Assembly: GCA_014238855.1 (NCBI GenBank)
Contig: JABAAH010000003.1
Coordinates: 37,088-101,087 of the forward strand
Source: Planctomycetota bacterium
Lineage (GTDB): Bacteria; Planctomycetota; Planctomycetia; Pirellulales; UBA1268
Reading direction: 5' to 3'
DNA: 64,000 bases
The notes under the pieces: generated by a model
What the model saw: only the letters and a program-made list of their open reading frames with translations
Told to the model about the DNA's origin: nothing
Databases searched by the model: none
Shown here: one piece after another, positions 37,138 through 46,101 of the stretch
How the letters are laid out: the number at the start of each line of letters is the position of its first letter
Numbering within the stretch: the stretch's first letter is position 1
Made by a program: the position numbers and the translations under genes

Positions 37138-39222
37138 CTAGCGTTTTCGTGGTTTTGCACCCACCTTCTCTCTTGGTGCTGCAGGTCCCTCGCTGAATTT
37201 TTCTGGTTGGCCAGTGAGTTCGTAGAGAAACCGACTTGGCTTGCAGGGTTTTGCTTTTCCCCATTTCATGCGAGTTAGTGCAAGGGAAAGAATAAGTCGT
37301 TTTCGAGCACGAGTAACCCCAACGTAGCAGAGACGTCGTTCTTCATCGATTGCAGGGAGGCCTTCATTTGTTGCTCTGATATGAGGTAAAAGGTTTTCCT
37401 CTAAACCAACCATCCATACGCAATCAAACTCAAGGCCTTTTGCGGCATGAAGTGTCATGAGTTTCAGGGCGTTGCCTTTTGGCTTATCTTCCTCAAACCG
37501 TTCTGCTTCTGTCACCTCAAGAATGAGGTCATCGAGATATCGCTGAACAGTAGTTGCAGGTTCGGCAGATCCATGCTCTTTTTCGTATCGAGCTAAACCG
37601 TTAACAATCTCCTCTACTGACTGCCAGCGTGATTCCTGCTCTTTTTCATCCTCAAATTCTTTCTCTAGGTATTGCCGATATTGTGCCTGATCCAAAGCTC
37701 GCTGGAGCGCATCGGCCGCCGGCAGTCCACTTGTGGTGTTTGCTGGACCTAGCGAGATAAGTTTTTCAAGTTTTTCTACACCGGTGGACGCCGCAGGCGA
37801 CAGCTGTCCAGATTGTTTCAGTTCGAGGAGTGTAAGCCAGATGGTTTTCCCTGTCTCAGAAGCTTTTCTGCGGGCCTTTTCAATCGCGTTATACGACAGA
37901 CCGCGGGGTGGGACATTTGCGATTCGTGCAAGTGCAAGGTCGTCGCTCTGGTCAACAAGGAGCCGAAGGAATGACAGCACATCTTTGACCTCACGGCGAT
38001 CGAAAAAAGAACGACTTCCAATAAGTTCGTAAGGAATATTACGGTGGCGTAATTCAGTTTCAAAGACACGAGTCTGCTCGCCAGTCCGAACAAGAATAGC
38101 CATTTCATTCGGGGGTGCGAATCGCTCCATGAGTAAGGCCTGTGCATCGGCCGTGACGCGGCGTGCTTCATCAACTTCATCTTGGGCCTGCACGATGCTT
38201 GGCTTAAGCCCTGAAGGAACTCTGGAAATAAGTGTTTTGCCGTGCCGGCGTGAATTGCATTCAATGAGCTGGTTAGCAGCTTCAATAATTTCAGGAGTTG
38301 ACCGATAGTTCTCCTCGAGTCGGACAACTGTGGCGCCTGGCCAGCGAGTTGGGAAATCAAGAATATGAGAGATCTGCGCGCCCCTCCATGCATAAATCGA
38401 TTGGTCATCGTCGCCGACAACACAGAGGCTTCTATGATCACGGGCAAGAGCTGAAAGAATGCGTTCCTGAATACCACTTGTATCCTGATACTCATCAACC
38501 AGAATGTGATCGAAGCGAGTGGCTTCTTGTTGTCGAATGACATCGTCTTGTTCGAAAAGCTGGTCAACAAGGAGAAGTAAGTCATCAAAGTCAACGGCAC
38601 CAACACCTTGCATGAGTCGTTGATAACGTTGATATCCTGCTGCCGCAAGATCCCAGGAATCATCGGCATCAACAGAGAGGGTATCGAAAACCTCATTTGG
38701 TCGAACCCCGCGGCTTTTCCATCGGCTAATGCGGTCAAGGAGATCAGTTGGTCGCAGGGTTGCTTCAGCTACTTTCAACTCTTTGAGTACTCTCCGAGCA
38801 GTCGTTTCTTGTTCCCCCCGGTTCACAATCACAAAACGTTTCGGATAGCCAGCCCGTTCAGCGTGCCGACGAAGAATGCGAACACAGAGTGAATGTATGG
38901 TTGATATTTCAGGCTTCTGGGGGCGGCTGTCTTTCTTTTCACCTCTCTGCGGTTTGCGTTTTGTGCCAAATTTCCTGCCAATACGCAGCACCATTTCACG
39001 GGCTGCTTTATTCGTGAATGTAACCGCTAGAATTCGTTCGGGTAATGTTCCTTGCCGGACAAGGTGAAGTATTCGAGAAATGACAACACGGGTTTTACCT
39101 GTTCCCGCACCAGCGAGGACGAGCAGAGGTCCCACGGAGGCAAGAACTGCTTCCATTTGAGCAGTATTCAAGCCCCGTTGAGGGTCCGTTCGGTGGTTTG
39201 AGTAGTTTTCTTTCGTTGGCAT
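37138..39222 (-). CDS. ATP-dependent DNA helicase, UvrD/PcrA family
   Basis: This is a superfamily-1A 3'-5' helicase for excision repair and replication-fork upkeep. The 694-aa protein shows the Q-motif region (LNTAQMEAV), Walker A (AGAGTGKTR), TFTNKAAREM, DEYQDTSGIQ (Walker B), GDDDQSIYAWRGA, the YRST motif, and later LMTLHAAKGLEFDCVWM and YVGVTRARKRL. The C-terminal tail is basic. It resembles PcrA/UvrD more than Rep or RecB. The gene is divergent from the TPR-like membrane protein gene and converges on the ALDH-like gene. Confidence 0.94.
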   Translation of the reverse strand: MPTKENYSNHRTDPQRGLNTAQMEAVLASVGPLLVLAGAGTGKTRVVISRILHLVRQGTLPERILAVTFTNKAAREMVLRIGRKFGTKRKPQRGEKKDSRPQKPEISTIHSLCVRILRRHAERAGYPKRFVIVNRGEQETTARRVLKELKVAEATLRPTDLLDRISRWKSRGVRPNEVFDTLSVDADDSWDLAAAGYQRYQRLMQGVGAVDFDDLLLLVDQLFEQDDVIRQQEATRFDHILVDEYQDTSGIQERILSALARDHRSLCVVGDDDQSIYAWRGAQISHILDFPTRWPGATVVRLEENYRSTPEIIEAANQLIECNSRRHGKTLISRVPSGLKPSIVQAQDEVDEARRVTADAQALLMERFAPPNEMAILVRTGEQTRVFETELRHRNIPYELIGSRSFFDRREVKDVLSFLRLLVDQSDDLALARIANVPPRGLSYNAIEKARRKASETGKTIWLTLLELKQSGQLSPAASTGVEKLEKLISLGPANTTSGLPAADALQRALDQAQYRQYLEKEFEDEKEQESRWQSVEEIVNGLARYEKEHGSAEPATTVQRYLDDLILEVTEAERFEEDKPKGNALKLMTLHAAKGLEFDCVWMVGLEENLLPHIRATNEGLPAIDEERRLCYVGVTRARKRLILSLALTRMKWGKAKPCKPSRFLYELTGQPEKFSEGPAAPREKVGAKPRKR

Positions 39223-39370
39223 GGCTGTCAGTATTAGTGGACTCTACCACACTGTTAGGGTCACCTTGACGCTCCGCCTCAAGAAGCGTCTATTTGGCGT
39301 GGAAGTATGGTAATTGTTGAATCCGCTACACGGCGGCGAGCGCGGTAAAATTACACGAATGGAGAATGCG

Positions 39371-40204
39371 ATGAAGTCGGAACGTCGGCACGAACTGCAG
39401 GAAAACGACCTTTCCGAGCAAGCTGAACATCTTTCAGATCGTTTGCGTCCGTACGTGACGCCCATTCTTTCCGTTGCGATCGGTGGCCTTATCCTCGTTT
39501 TACTCGGTCTTTTCGTGTCTGCTCGTTGGGAGGCAACCCGCTCAGAAAGCTGGGATACGTGTCTTGCTGCGCTCGTAACCGGGGATCCGGAAGGATTTAG
39601 AGAAGTCATTCTTCGCTATCCTGATACGCCTGCAGCACAGTGGGCCGAACTCATTTTGGCCGACAGAACATTAGCTGAGGCCACAGATTTACTTTTTGCA
39701 AAGCTGAACCCCGCCAATGACGTCGCTCGTGAGCGTCTTGAGCGAGCCGCTGCAGCGTATGCCGATGTGTTGTCACAACGACCGACCAGCATGGTTGCAG
39801 AGCGTGCGACGATGGGACTTGCAAAAGCTCGTGAAAGCCTCGGGGATTTAGATCAGGCCCGTCGTGGGTATGAGGCTGTCGCCAATGAATTTCCTTCAAG
39901 CCCAATGGCGCAGATGGCAGCGGAGCATGCAGAAGATCTCGGTCGAGATAAAACAAAAGCTTTTTATACGTGGTTTGCTAACCAACGAGCAGTCAATGCA
40001 ATACAAGAAGAATCGGCTGTAACAAGTGACAGCCAGACAGGTGACAGCCAGACAAGTGACAGCCAGACAGGTGACAGCCAGACAGGTGATGCAGGGCAAC
40101 AGTCAACGAATCCTCCGAAGACCGAAGACACTCAGGAGGAGACACCTGCAAAGGAAAACAAGGCGGACGCCACAGCCCAACCTGAAAGTGCATCAGAGGA
40201 GTAA
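39371..40204 (+). CDS. Membrane-anchored TPR-like protein (YfgM type) with acidic repeat tail
   Basis: From the ATG at 39371 (GGAG six bases upstream) the protein is 277 aa. It has a cytoplasmic N-terminus, one membrane helix (ILSVAIGGLILVLLGLFV), and a periplasmic region that reads as TPR-like helices (AAAYADVLSQRPTSMVAERA, LDQARRGYEAVANEFPSSPM). This layout matches YfgM-type proteins that act with the Sec/chaperone network, though the homology is loose. The C-terminal ~55 residues are acidic and contain four DSQT repeats. The rluD-type gene follows in the same frame after the TAA stop. Confidence 0.68.
   Translation: MKSERRHELQENDLSEQAEHLSDRLRPYVTPILSVAIGGLILVLLGLFVSARWEATRSESWDTCLAALVTGDPEGFREVILRYPDTPAAQWAELILADRTLAEATDLLFAKLNPANDVARERLERAAAAYADVLSQRPTSMVAERATMGLAKARESLGDLDQARRGYEAVANEFPSSPMAQMAAEHAEDLGRDKTKAFYTWFANQRAVNAIQEESAVTSDSQTGDSQTSDSQTGDSQTGDAGQQSTNPPKTEDTQEETPAKENKADATAQPESASEE
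40026..40085 (+). repeat. In-gene tandem repeat, 15-nt unit, 4 copies
   Basis: GTGACAGCCAGACAG is repeated at 40026, 40041, 40056 and 40071; the second copy differs by one base. It encodes alternating SDSQT and GDSQT in the acidic C-terminal tail. The 15-nt period keeps the frame. Confidence 0.95.
40195..40201 (+). promoter_or_regulatory. Shine-Dalgarno AGAGGAG before an in-frame CTG
   Basis: AGAGGAG lies within the last codons and into the stop of the preceding gene, 6 bases before CTG at 40208. The spacing is ideal. No ATG, GTG or TTG occurs in frame between here and the S4 domain, so this site supports a CTG start for the pseudouridine synthase gene. Confidence 0.6.
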
Positions 40205-40207
40205 CCG

Positions 40208-41242
40208 CTGGATACCGACCCCGCAGATTCAACACTGAATCCAGGCGATGAAATATCTTTTTCCGTTGATGAGGCAGTCGCTGGCGTCCGGCTCGATCAG
40301 GTGCTCAGTCAACGGTTTCGTACGTACAGTCGTTCGTATCTCGCTCGAGTAATCGACCGCGGTGCGGTACGTGTCGACGGAATCACCGCCAAGGCATCTT
40401 TGAGATTAAAGGAAGGGTCGATTGTCTACTTCACTGTCCCAGAACCCCCTCGGAGTGGGCCTGAGGCCGAGGAGATGCCACTTCATTTCGTATTCATTGA
40501 TGATGTCATGGCGGTAGTCGATAAGCCACCAGGAATAGTAGTCCATCCAGCAAAGGGAAACTGGAAGGGAACACTTGCCGGTGGCTTAAAGTGGCATCTC
40601 GAACGAAGAGATTCCGAACCTGTAACAAAAGAGGGCCTTTCGCACGCAGGTGGCCCGACGCGGCCTGGAATTGTTCATCGTCTCGACAGAGATACGAGTG
40701 GTGTCATTGTTGTTGCTCGAAATGACGTGTCGCACCACAGGCTTGCAAAGCAGTTTGAACATCGATCAGTAGAGAAGACGTACTTTGCAATTACGCAGGG
40801 CCAGCCGGAGTTAGATCAGGACGAAATCCGCTTGTCGATTGGGGCACATCCGTACCAAAGGGAGAAGATGGCGATTCGCAGTGGTCATTCAACAAGTCGC
40901 GAAGCAGTCACCCGATTTGAGGTTCTCGAACGTTTCAAAGGTGCCGCGCTTGTAAAACTTCTTCCTAAGACCGGCCGGACACATCAGATTCGTGTGCACC
41001 TTGCAGCGATTGGATGCCCTGTCCTCGCAGATGCACTCTACAGTGGACGCTCCTCCATTGACTCAAAGTTTTTCGGCGGACCGCAGAGTCCCCCTGTGAT
41101 TCTTTGTCGCCAGGCATTGCATGCTGCAACGTTAACACTCAACCATCCTACGACGGGGGAGCGATTAACTTTTTCATCACCTCTTCCGTCGGATATTCAA
41201 GATATGCTCGATGTACTGCGGAAGCACGCATCTCTGTCATGA
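40208..41242 (+). CDS. RluA/RluD-family pseudouridine synthase, probable CTG start
   Basis: This enzyme isomerises uridines in rRNA (or tRNA) to pseudouridine. An N-terminal S4 RNA-binding domain (AGVRLDQVLSQRF, YSRSYLARVIDRGAVRVDG) is followed by the catalytic domain with HRLDRDTSGVIVVA, whose aspartate is catalytic, and RTHQIRVHLAAIGCPVLAD. The track ORF starts at a GTG (40301) that would cut into the S4 domain. The only starts upstream that keep the domain whole are CTGs at 40208 and 40235, and 40208 has a well-spaced AGAGGAG. The predicted length is 344 aa. RluD is the likeliest subfamily, not proven. Confidence 0.88.
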   Translation: MDTDPADSTLNPGDEISFSVDEAVAGVRLDQVLSQRFRTYSRSYLARVIDRGAVRVDGITAKASLRLKEGSIVYFTVPEPPRSGPEAEEMPLHFVFIDDVMAVVDKPPGIVVHPAKGNWKGTLAGGLKWHLERRDSEPVTKEGLSHAGGPTRPGIVHRLDRDTSGVIVVARNDVSHHRLAKQFEHRSVEKTYFAITQGQPELDQDEIRLSIGAHPYQREKMAIRSGHSTSREAVTRFEVLERFKGAALVKLLPKTGRTHQIRVHLAAIGCPVLADALYSGRSSIDSKFFGGPQSPPVILCRQALHAATLTLNHPTTGERLTFSSPLPSDIQDMLDVLRKHASLS

Positions 41243-41265
41243 CATCTGATGGACTTCTGAATATT

Positions 41266-43056
41266 TCAGGGCGTCACTGAGGCGTCAAAGTCAGAGGGCA
41301 ATTGCATGTCAGTCACGGTGCCTTGAGTGCCTTCGGTGGCGTGCTCGCCGAATAGAAGTGGGAAAGACAGTGTGAAGCAAGTTCCCTGAGAAGGTGTGCT
41401 TTCTACGAAGATATCACCGCCATGTTCACGCAGAATTTTTTGACTTACGGTGAGTCCAAGTCCGGTGCCGTTGGAACCTTTTGTGGATACAAAGAGATTA
41501 AAAATGTTCGGTAAGGTCTCTGCCGGTATGCCAGGACCGTTGTCAGTAATTACAACTCGCACAACTTCACTTTTTTCATCGATCGCAGTTGTGATCTCAA
41601 CTTTTCCATGAGGTTGATCTTCGACAGCATCAATGGCATTTGTCACGACATTTAAAACAGCTCGTGAAATAGCCTCTGTATCGAAAAGAAGGACAGGGAA
41701 GTCTTGAGGTGTTTGGCAGCGGACAGAAATGCCTGCGTCTTCCGCTCGCTGCGTGACTGTTTCGACAATATCCACAAGAAGTGACGTCATGTCAGAGGGT
41801 GTCGGATCGGGTTTTCGATCTTTGCTGAAAGAGAGCATGTCCATCACGAGTGATGAAATTTTATTCTGATTTCTGTTGACAATCCCCCAGCCTTTATTGG
41901 CTACTGCAAGATCTTGTTTTTCGAGTCCCATCTCAACAAGGTAACTCCCGCCGTGAATTCCTTGCAGAATATTTTTAATGTGATGAGAGAGAGTTGCTAT
42001 GGTTTGCCCGACAGCGGCGAGTCGTTCTGACTGAACCATCGCTGAGTAGTAGGTTGTATCTTCGACGGCAAGTGCGGCCTGATGACCAATTGCCACCATT
42101 AATTTGAGATGCTCATTTGTGAAATGCTGGCCGCCTTCGGCCATGATTTCACCTAACGGAGTCAGTGTGTCAACATAAAGAACACCAATTTGACCGTACC
42201 GGCCCTGCATCGGAACGCAGATCGCTTCATGAACTCCAGTTCGCAAGACGCTTTGCCCGGAACGAAAGCGGTCGTCTCCCTGGGCGTTGCTCGTGAGAAC
42301 ACCTTCGTGACGTTCGAGAACGTAATCAAGAATTGTACGACTGATGGCCATCGATGATTTTTCACCAGACTTACGATCACGACGTGCTTTGGTAACAAGT
42401 TGTCCGTTTTCTTCGTCTCGTAACATGATGCAGCCGCGATCGGCTTCGAGCCAGTCAAAGATGAGTTGAAGTATTCTGTCGAGAAGTTCATCAATATCGA
42501 GCGTGTGGCTCACTGCAAGTGCAGTACGATACATCACATCAAGATTATTTTGAGCTTGGACAAGCCAGTGGTTTTGGGTGTCGTCTTCGGGAAGCGGTGG
42601 CAGATTTAGCCCTAGTTTGTCCGGGATAGCGGCAATAATTCGCGATCCATCATTTTCGGAGTTTGATCCTACTATCTCAACGTTCGTAGGTGGCACCAGG
42701 CCGCTCTCTCCTCGAGAGAAAAGAAAGACCGTGCGGCCAATCTGGATGCGATCTCCCGACCGAAGTTCGGATTCAGAGATACGGCGGCTGTTGAGAAAGG
42801 TTCCGTTTGAACTATTAAGATCGACAAGAAGATAGGTCGCGTCGTCGCGCTTTCGAATGTGGGCATGCTTACGGGACGCTTCGTGGTCTTCTAAAGCAAT
42901 GCCGTTGCCTTTTTCACGGCCGATTCCGATGGTTTGTTCATCACGAGTTGAAACGAGTTGATCAAGGTCGAAGTGGCTTCCATGGCCATGGCCTTGAATG
43001 ACATACAGCGAGGGCACAAATGAACTCCCAGAATGATCGATTTTCAAACCCCTCAT
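41266..43056 (-). CDS. FHA-GAF sensor histidine kinase
   Basis: The 596-aa protein has an N-terminal FHA domain (IGIGREKGNGI, SRKHAHIR, VDLNSSNGTFLN) that reads phosphothreonine. A GAF domain follows (about residues 170-330, with AICVPMQGRYGQIGVLYVD), then a histidine kinase core with phosphoacceptor box ATLSHHIKNILQGI and the HATPase motifs NVVTNAID, DNGPGIP and GTGLGLTVSQKI. No membrane segment is seen, so it is cytoplasmic. No response regulator lies nearby, so it is an orphan kinase that may link Ser/Thr kinase signalling to a two-component pathway. It is divergent from the M28 peptidase gene. Confidence 0.9.
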   Translation of the reverse strand: MRGLKIDHSGSSFVPSLYVIQGHGHGSHFDLDQLVSTRDEQTIGIGREKGNGIALEDHEASRKHAHIRKRDDATYLLVDLNSSNGTFLNSRRISESELRSGDRIQIGRTVFLFSRGESGLVPPTNVEIVGSNSENDGSRIIAAIPDKLGLNLPPLPEDDTQNHWLVQAQNNLDVMYRTALAVSHTLDIDELLDRILQLIFDWLEADRGCIMLRDEENGQLVTKARRDRKSGEKSSMAISRTILDYVLERHEGVLTSNAQGDDRFRSGQSVLRTGVHEAICVPMQGRYGQIGVLYVDTLTPLGEIMAEGGQHFTNEHLKLMVAIGHQAALAVEDTTYYSAMVQSERLAAVGQTIATLSHHIKNILQGIHGGSYLVEMGLEKQDLAVANKGWGIVNRNQNKISSLVMDMLSFSKDRKPDPTPSDMTSLLVDIVETVTQRAEDAGISVRCQTPQDFPVLLFDTEAISRAVLNVVTNAIDAVEDQPHGKVEITTAIDEKSEVVRVVITDNGPGIPAETLPNIFNLFVSTKGSNGTGLGLTVSQKILREHGGDIFVESTPSQGTCFTLSFPLLFGEHATEGTQGTVTDMQLPSDFDASVTP

Positions 43057-43318
43057 TTATCTTTATTCTAGCATATGTACAGAGACTTGGCTCCTTACAG
43101 TGACAGCCGCGAGGAAAAAAGATTTCACACCATTGTTGCACACTGGTAAAATACCCTAGGTGTTGTTTCAACGACGTAAGTACGTGGTGCAATGGAGAGT
43201 CATGATGATCTTGCCAATGGTGCTAATGAGGGGTGTCCGAGCTGTGTTCCAAGCAAAGGTGTCGGATTGTTCGGAGCTACCGTTCATCATGGTTGTGGCA
43301 TATGCTCAATCCAGAAAA

Positions 43319-45241
43319 ATGAACTCTTGGCGGCACGAAACGAATCATCAGGATTCTGTGTTTTTGTCGTTCAGACCTGCCATCACACTTTTATATTGGT
43401 GTGTGATTTCGGTTTGTTTGTTCGCTACGAGTGCCGCACTTGCAGAGCCTGGACTGGAAGCGGCGGCGAACGGGCGAGAGGATCGGCTGCGGGCTGATGT
43501 AACATGGCTTGCTGCTCCAGAGCGAGAGGGTCGCGGGCCCGGCACCAGAGGCATTCGTGATGCAGCAGATTGGATAAGCCAGCAGTTTGCTGAAATAGGC
43601 CTCGAGTCCGTCAATGGCGTCCGGGAGCAGCGTTTTACAATGACGTTAGAGGCGGTCTTGCCGAAAGAGCAGGCAAACCATGCCGAGTTTGTGAAATTGG
43701 CGTCTGATGGATCAGTAGAAGTTTCTCTACCACTGAAACTAGGGGAAACCTTTACGCCGCTCGCAGTTGGTGGCAGTGGAACATTTGATCTACCCCTTGC
43801 CTTTGCTGGCTATGGCATAACAGCGCCAACACAAGAATATGACGATTATGAGCCACTGGGAGAAGAGGCTGTATCAAAGGCGTTGCTCGTGTTGCGGCAA
43901 GAGCCTCAGAAAGACAATCCTCATAGTGTCTTTAACGGTAACCAGGCAACGCAGCATGCTGCACTCGTCCGAAAAATTGCAAATGCAGCAGAACATGAAG
44001 CAGGTGCGGTAGTGTTCTGTAACGATGCCTCTGCAACTGAGCCGGATGCCTTGATGGACTTTCGCCGTGCTGGTGGTGGTGAAAACGGTCGCTCAATGCC
44101 TGTTCTGCAAGTCAGTCGAAGCGTTGTTGCCGACTTGATTAAACGGGCCACGAGTTCACCGATCGTAACCCTTGAGTCGGAGATCGACAGAACTCTTGAG
44201 CCAAAGAGCCAAACTCTTGATGGATGGAGGTTGAGGGGTGAGGTGACGATACAGCGGCAGCAGACAGATGCCGATAATATTGTCGGTTGTATTCCAGGTG
44301 TTGGTTTTGGATCAGACAAGTCCGGTACCTCGGATGTGATTGTTCTTGGCGCTCACTATGACCACCTTGGTTTTGGGGACAGTAATTCTCTGTCGCCAGG
44401 TACGCGAGCGATTCATCATGGGGCGGATGATAATGCAAGCGGTACTGCAGCGTTGCTGGAAGTTGCAAGGCAATTGCAAGCCGAAGGTCCTTACCCACGG
44501 ACGGTCTTGTTCATTGCGTTTGCAGGTGAAGAGCGAGGGCTACTTGGAAGCGGATACTACACAGCTAATCCACTTGTACCACTTGAGCAAACGGCTGCGA
44601 TGGTCAATCTTGATATGGTTGGACGTCTTGTTGATGACAAGCTGATTATTCATGGTACTGGGACGGGTGGTAACTTTGATGACCTCGTTGACCGACTCGT
44701 ATCGAATGCCGGGTTCAGCGTAGCAAAAGAGCCTGGCGGGTATGGGCCAAGTGATCATTCGAGTTTTTACGCCCGCAAAATTCCAGTTCTTCATGTCTTT
44801 ACAGGTTCTCATACAGATTATCACCGTCCTACAGATACGGCGGATAAGGTCAACTACGCTGGAATGGCGAGAATCAGTGGCCTGATTACAAACCTTGTGC
44901 GTGAGTTGGCGACGGCGAGTGAACCGCCTGTGTACATTGAAGTCGCGGGGAAGCCGTTCATGGGAGGCGGTGGAGATCGCCCTTACTTCGGTAGTATTCC
45001 AGATTTTGCAAAACCTGGTGGGGGCTATGCGATTACCGGTGTCTCGAAAACATCGCCTGCTGCCAAGGGTGGCCTTGAAGGGGGTGATGTCATCGTAAGA
45101 CTTGGTGAAAGTGCGATTACTGGGCTTGAAGATTTTGATAGTGCACTTCGCAAGCACAAGGCAGGAGAGACTGTTGAAGTTGTTGTGCTCCGAAATGGCA
45201 AAGAGCTTACCCTTGCGGTCACGCTAGGCGACCCTCGCTGA
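43319..45241 (+). CDS. Secreted M28 family peptidase with PA-like insert and C-terminal PDZ domain
   Basis: Starting at the ATG at 43319, a signal peptide (ITLLYWCVISVCLFATSAALA) precedes the mature protein. The M28 zinc motifs are clear: GAHYDHLGF, GADDNASGTAALLE, FAGEERGLLGSGYY, NLDMVGRL and a late SDHSSFYARKIP plus HTDYHRPTD. A PA-like region lies before the catalytic domain, and a PDZ domain (SPAAKGGLEGGDVIVRLGE) closes the protein. It is probably a periplasmic or surface aminopeptidase or carboxypeptidase. The track start 53 codons upstream gives no leader and is not used. About 160 bases separate it from the ompH gene. Confidence 0.9.
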   Translation: MNSWRHETNHQDSVFLSFRPAITLLYWCVISVCLFATSAALAEPGLEAAANGREDRLRADVTWLAAPEREGRGPGTRGIRDAADWISQQFAEIGLESVNGVREQRFTMTLEAVLPKEQANHAEFVKLASDGSVEVSLPLKLGETFTPLAVGGSGTFDLPLAFAGYGITAPTQEYDDYEPLGEEAVSKALLVLRQEPQKDNPHSVFNGNQATQHAALVRKIANAAEHEAGAVVFCNDASATEPDALMDFRRAGGGENGRSMPVLQVSRSVVADLIKRATSSPIVTLESEIDRTLEPKSQTLDGWRLRGEVTIQRQQTDADNIVGCIPGVGFGSDKSGTSDVIVLGAHYDHLGFGDSNSLSPGTRAIHHGADDNASGTAALLEVARQLQAEGPYPRTVLFIAFAGEERGLLGSGYYTANPLVPLEQTAAMVNLDMVGRLVDDKLIIHGTGTGGNFDDLVDRLVSNAGFSVAKEPGGYGPSDHSSFYARKIPVLHVFTGSHTDYHRPTDTADKVNYAGMARISGLITNLVRELATASEPPVYIEVAGKPFMGGGGDRPYFGSIPDFAKPGGGYAITGVSKTSPAAKGGLEGGDVIVRLGESAITGLEDFDSALRKHKAGETVEVVVLRNGKELTLAVTLGDPR

Positions 45242-45387
45242 TCCAGGGGCCTTGTTTTTAAGCATCGAATTGGTCTTGAGCCACATTGCCATGCCTGACA
45301 GAATCCCCTTCACGTTCGGAGATATACGTTCTCGCGAACCTACCGGAAAGGCGTCCGGTTACGGCGGTTTTCTCGTGACAATTACGC

Positions 45388-45393
45388 AAGGAG
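45388..45393 (+). promoter_or_regulatory. Shine-Dalgarno AAGGAG that sets the ompH start
   Basis: AAGGAG lies 8 bases before a GTG at 45402. The resulting protein begins with a clean signal peptide, whereas the track ORF starting at 45252 does not. Confidence 0.6.
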
Positions 45394-45401
45394 TGCATCT
45401 C

Positions 45402-46034
45402 GTGAAGCGACATTTAGTAATCCATGGAAGCTTGGCTTGCCTGTTTGTTGGCATGGTTCTCAGTCTTCCTGTACACACCGTTCATGCTCAGGGCGCGAGT
45501 CGTCCTCCAGCTACCCATCAGGCAGTAATTGACATTGGCTACATCTATAAGAATCATGCCCGTTTTAAAACACTAATGGACAAGATGCGGGACGAGGTCA
45601 TGGCTGCCGAAAACGGATTAAAGGCAGAGCGAGATCGTATTAACGGTCTTGTTGAACAGTTGAAGGGGTTCAATGCCGGTACGCCTGAATTTAAGAAACT
45701 TGAAGCAGAGGTCGCCAAGGCTCAAGGCGAGTTTAATGTTACAGCTCAACTCCAAAAGAAAGACTTCATGGACCGTGAAGCGTCCGTGTATCATGAAATT
45801 TTTGGTGAGATTCAGGTAGCAGTAACGAAATTTGCTCAAGAGCATGGGATTGCTGTAGTGCATCGTTTTGATGGTGAACCTGTAGAATCAAGCGACCGTA
45901 ATCAGGTGCTGCGGGGCATTACCAAGCCGCTCGTCTATTACGATAAGACTATTGATATAACACCGGATATAGTGACAAGGCTGAACGCCGGTTCCGTTGC
46001 AAGTGCGGCTGGTCAAGCCCCTGTCAATCGGTAA
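45402..46034 (+). CDS. OmpH/Skp family periplasmic chaperone
   Basis: Skp-type chaperones hold unfolded outer-membrane proteins in the periplasm. The 210-aa product has an N-terminal signal peptide (HLVIHGSLACLFVGMVLSLP, then HAQG), followed by AVIDIGYIYKNH, a typical OmpH beta-strand, and a long charged helical region (NGLKAERDRINGLVEQLK) that forms the coiled-coil tentacle. The C-terminal part returns to a beta-strand region. It precedes lpxC, in line with the common ompH-lpx neighbourhood in Gram-negative bacteria. A strong hairpin lies between the two. Confidence 0.86.
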   Translation: MKRHLVIHGSLACLFVGMVLSLPVHTVHAQGASRPPATHQAVIDIGYIYKNHARFKTLMDKMRDEVMAAENGLKAERDRINGLVEQLKGFNAGTPEFKKLEAEVAKAQGEFNVTAQLQKKDFMDREASVYHEIFGEIQVAVTKFAQEHGIAVVHRFDGEPVESSDRNQVLRGITKPLVYYDKTIDITPDIVTRLNAGSVASAAGQAPVNR

Positions 46035-46052
46035 TGTTTTTGCCAGTATGGA

Positions 46053-46086
46053 GAGCAGCGGTGGCTCTTAGAGAGTTCCGCTGCTC
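46053..46086 (+). other. 9-bp perfect hairpin between ompH and lpxC
   Basis: GAGCAGCGG (46053-46061) and CCGCTGCTC (46078-46086) pair perfectly; inside the 16-nt loop a short CTC-TTA-GAG stem is possible. No T-run follows, so it is not a classic terminator. It ends 15 bases before the track start of lpxC. Confidence 0.8.
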
Positions 46087-46101
46087 CTCGTGCTGGGCTA
46101 A

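Noticed and set aside
37818-38738. 306-codon minus-strand ORF inside the helicase gene
   Set aside because: It is a shadow frame of the UvrD/PcrA gene, which has all its helicase motifs in the other frame.
39371-41242. Idea that the TPR-like gene and the pseudouridine synthase are one gene broken by a TAA
   Set aside because: They share a frame, but the first ends in a low-complexity tail, the second has its own Shine-Dalgarno site, and the two proteins belong in different compartments. Read-through is kept only as a side possibility.
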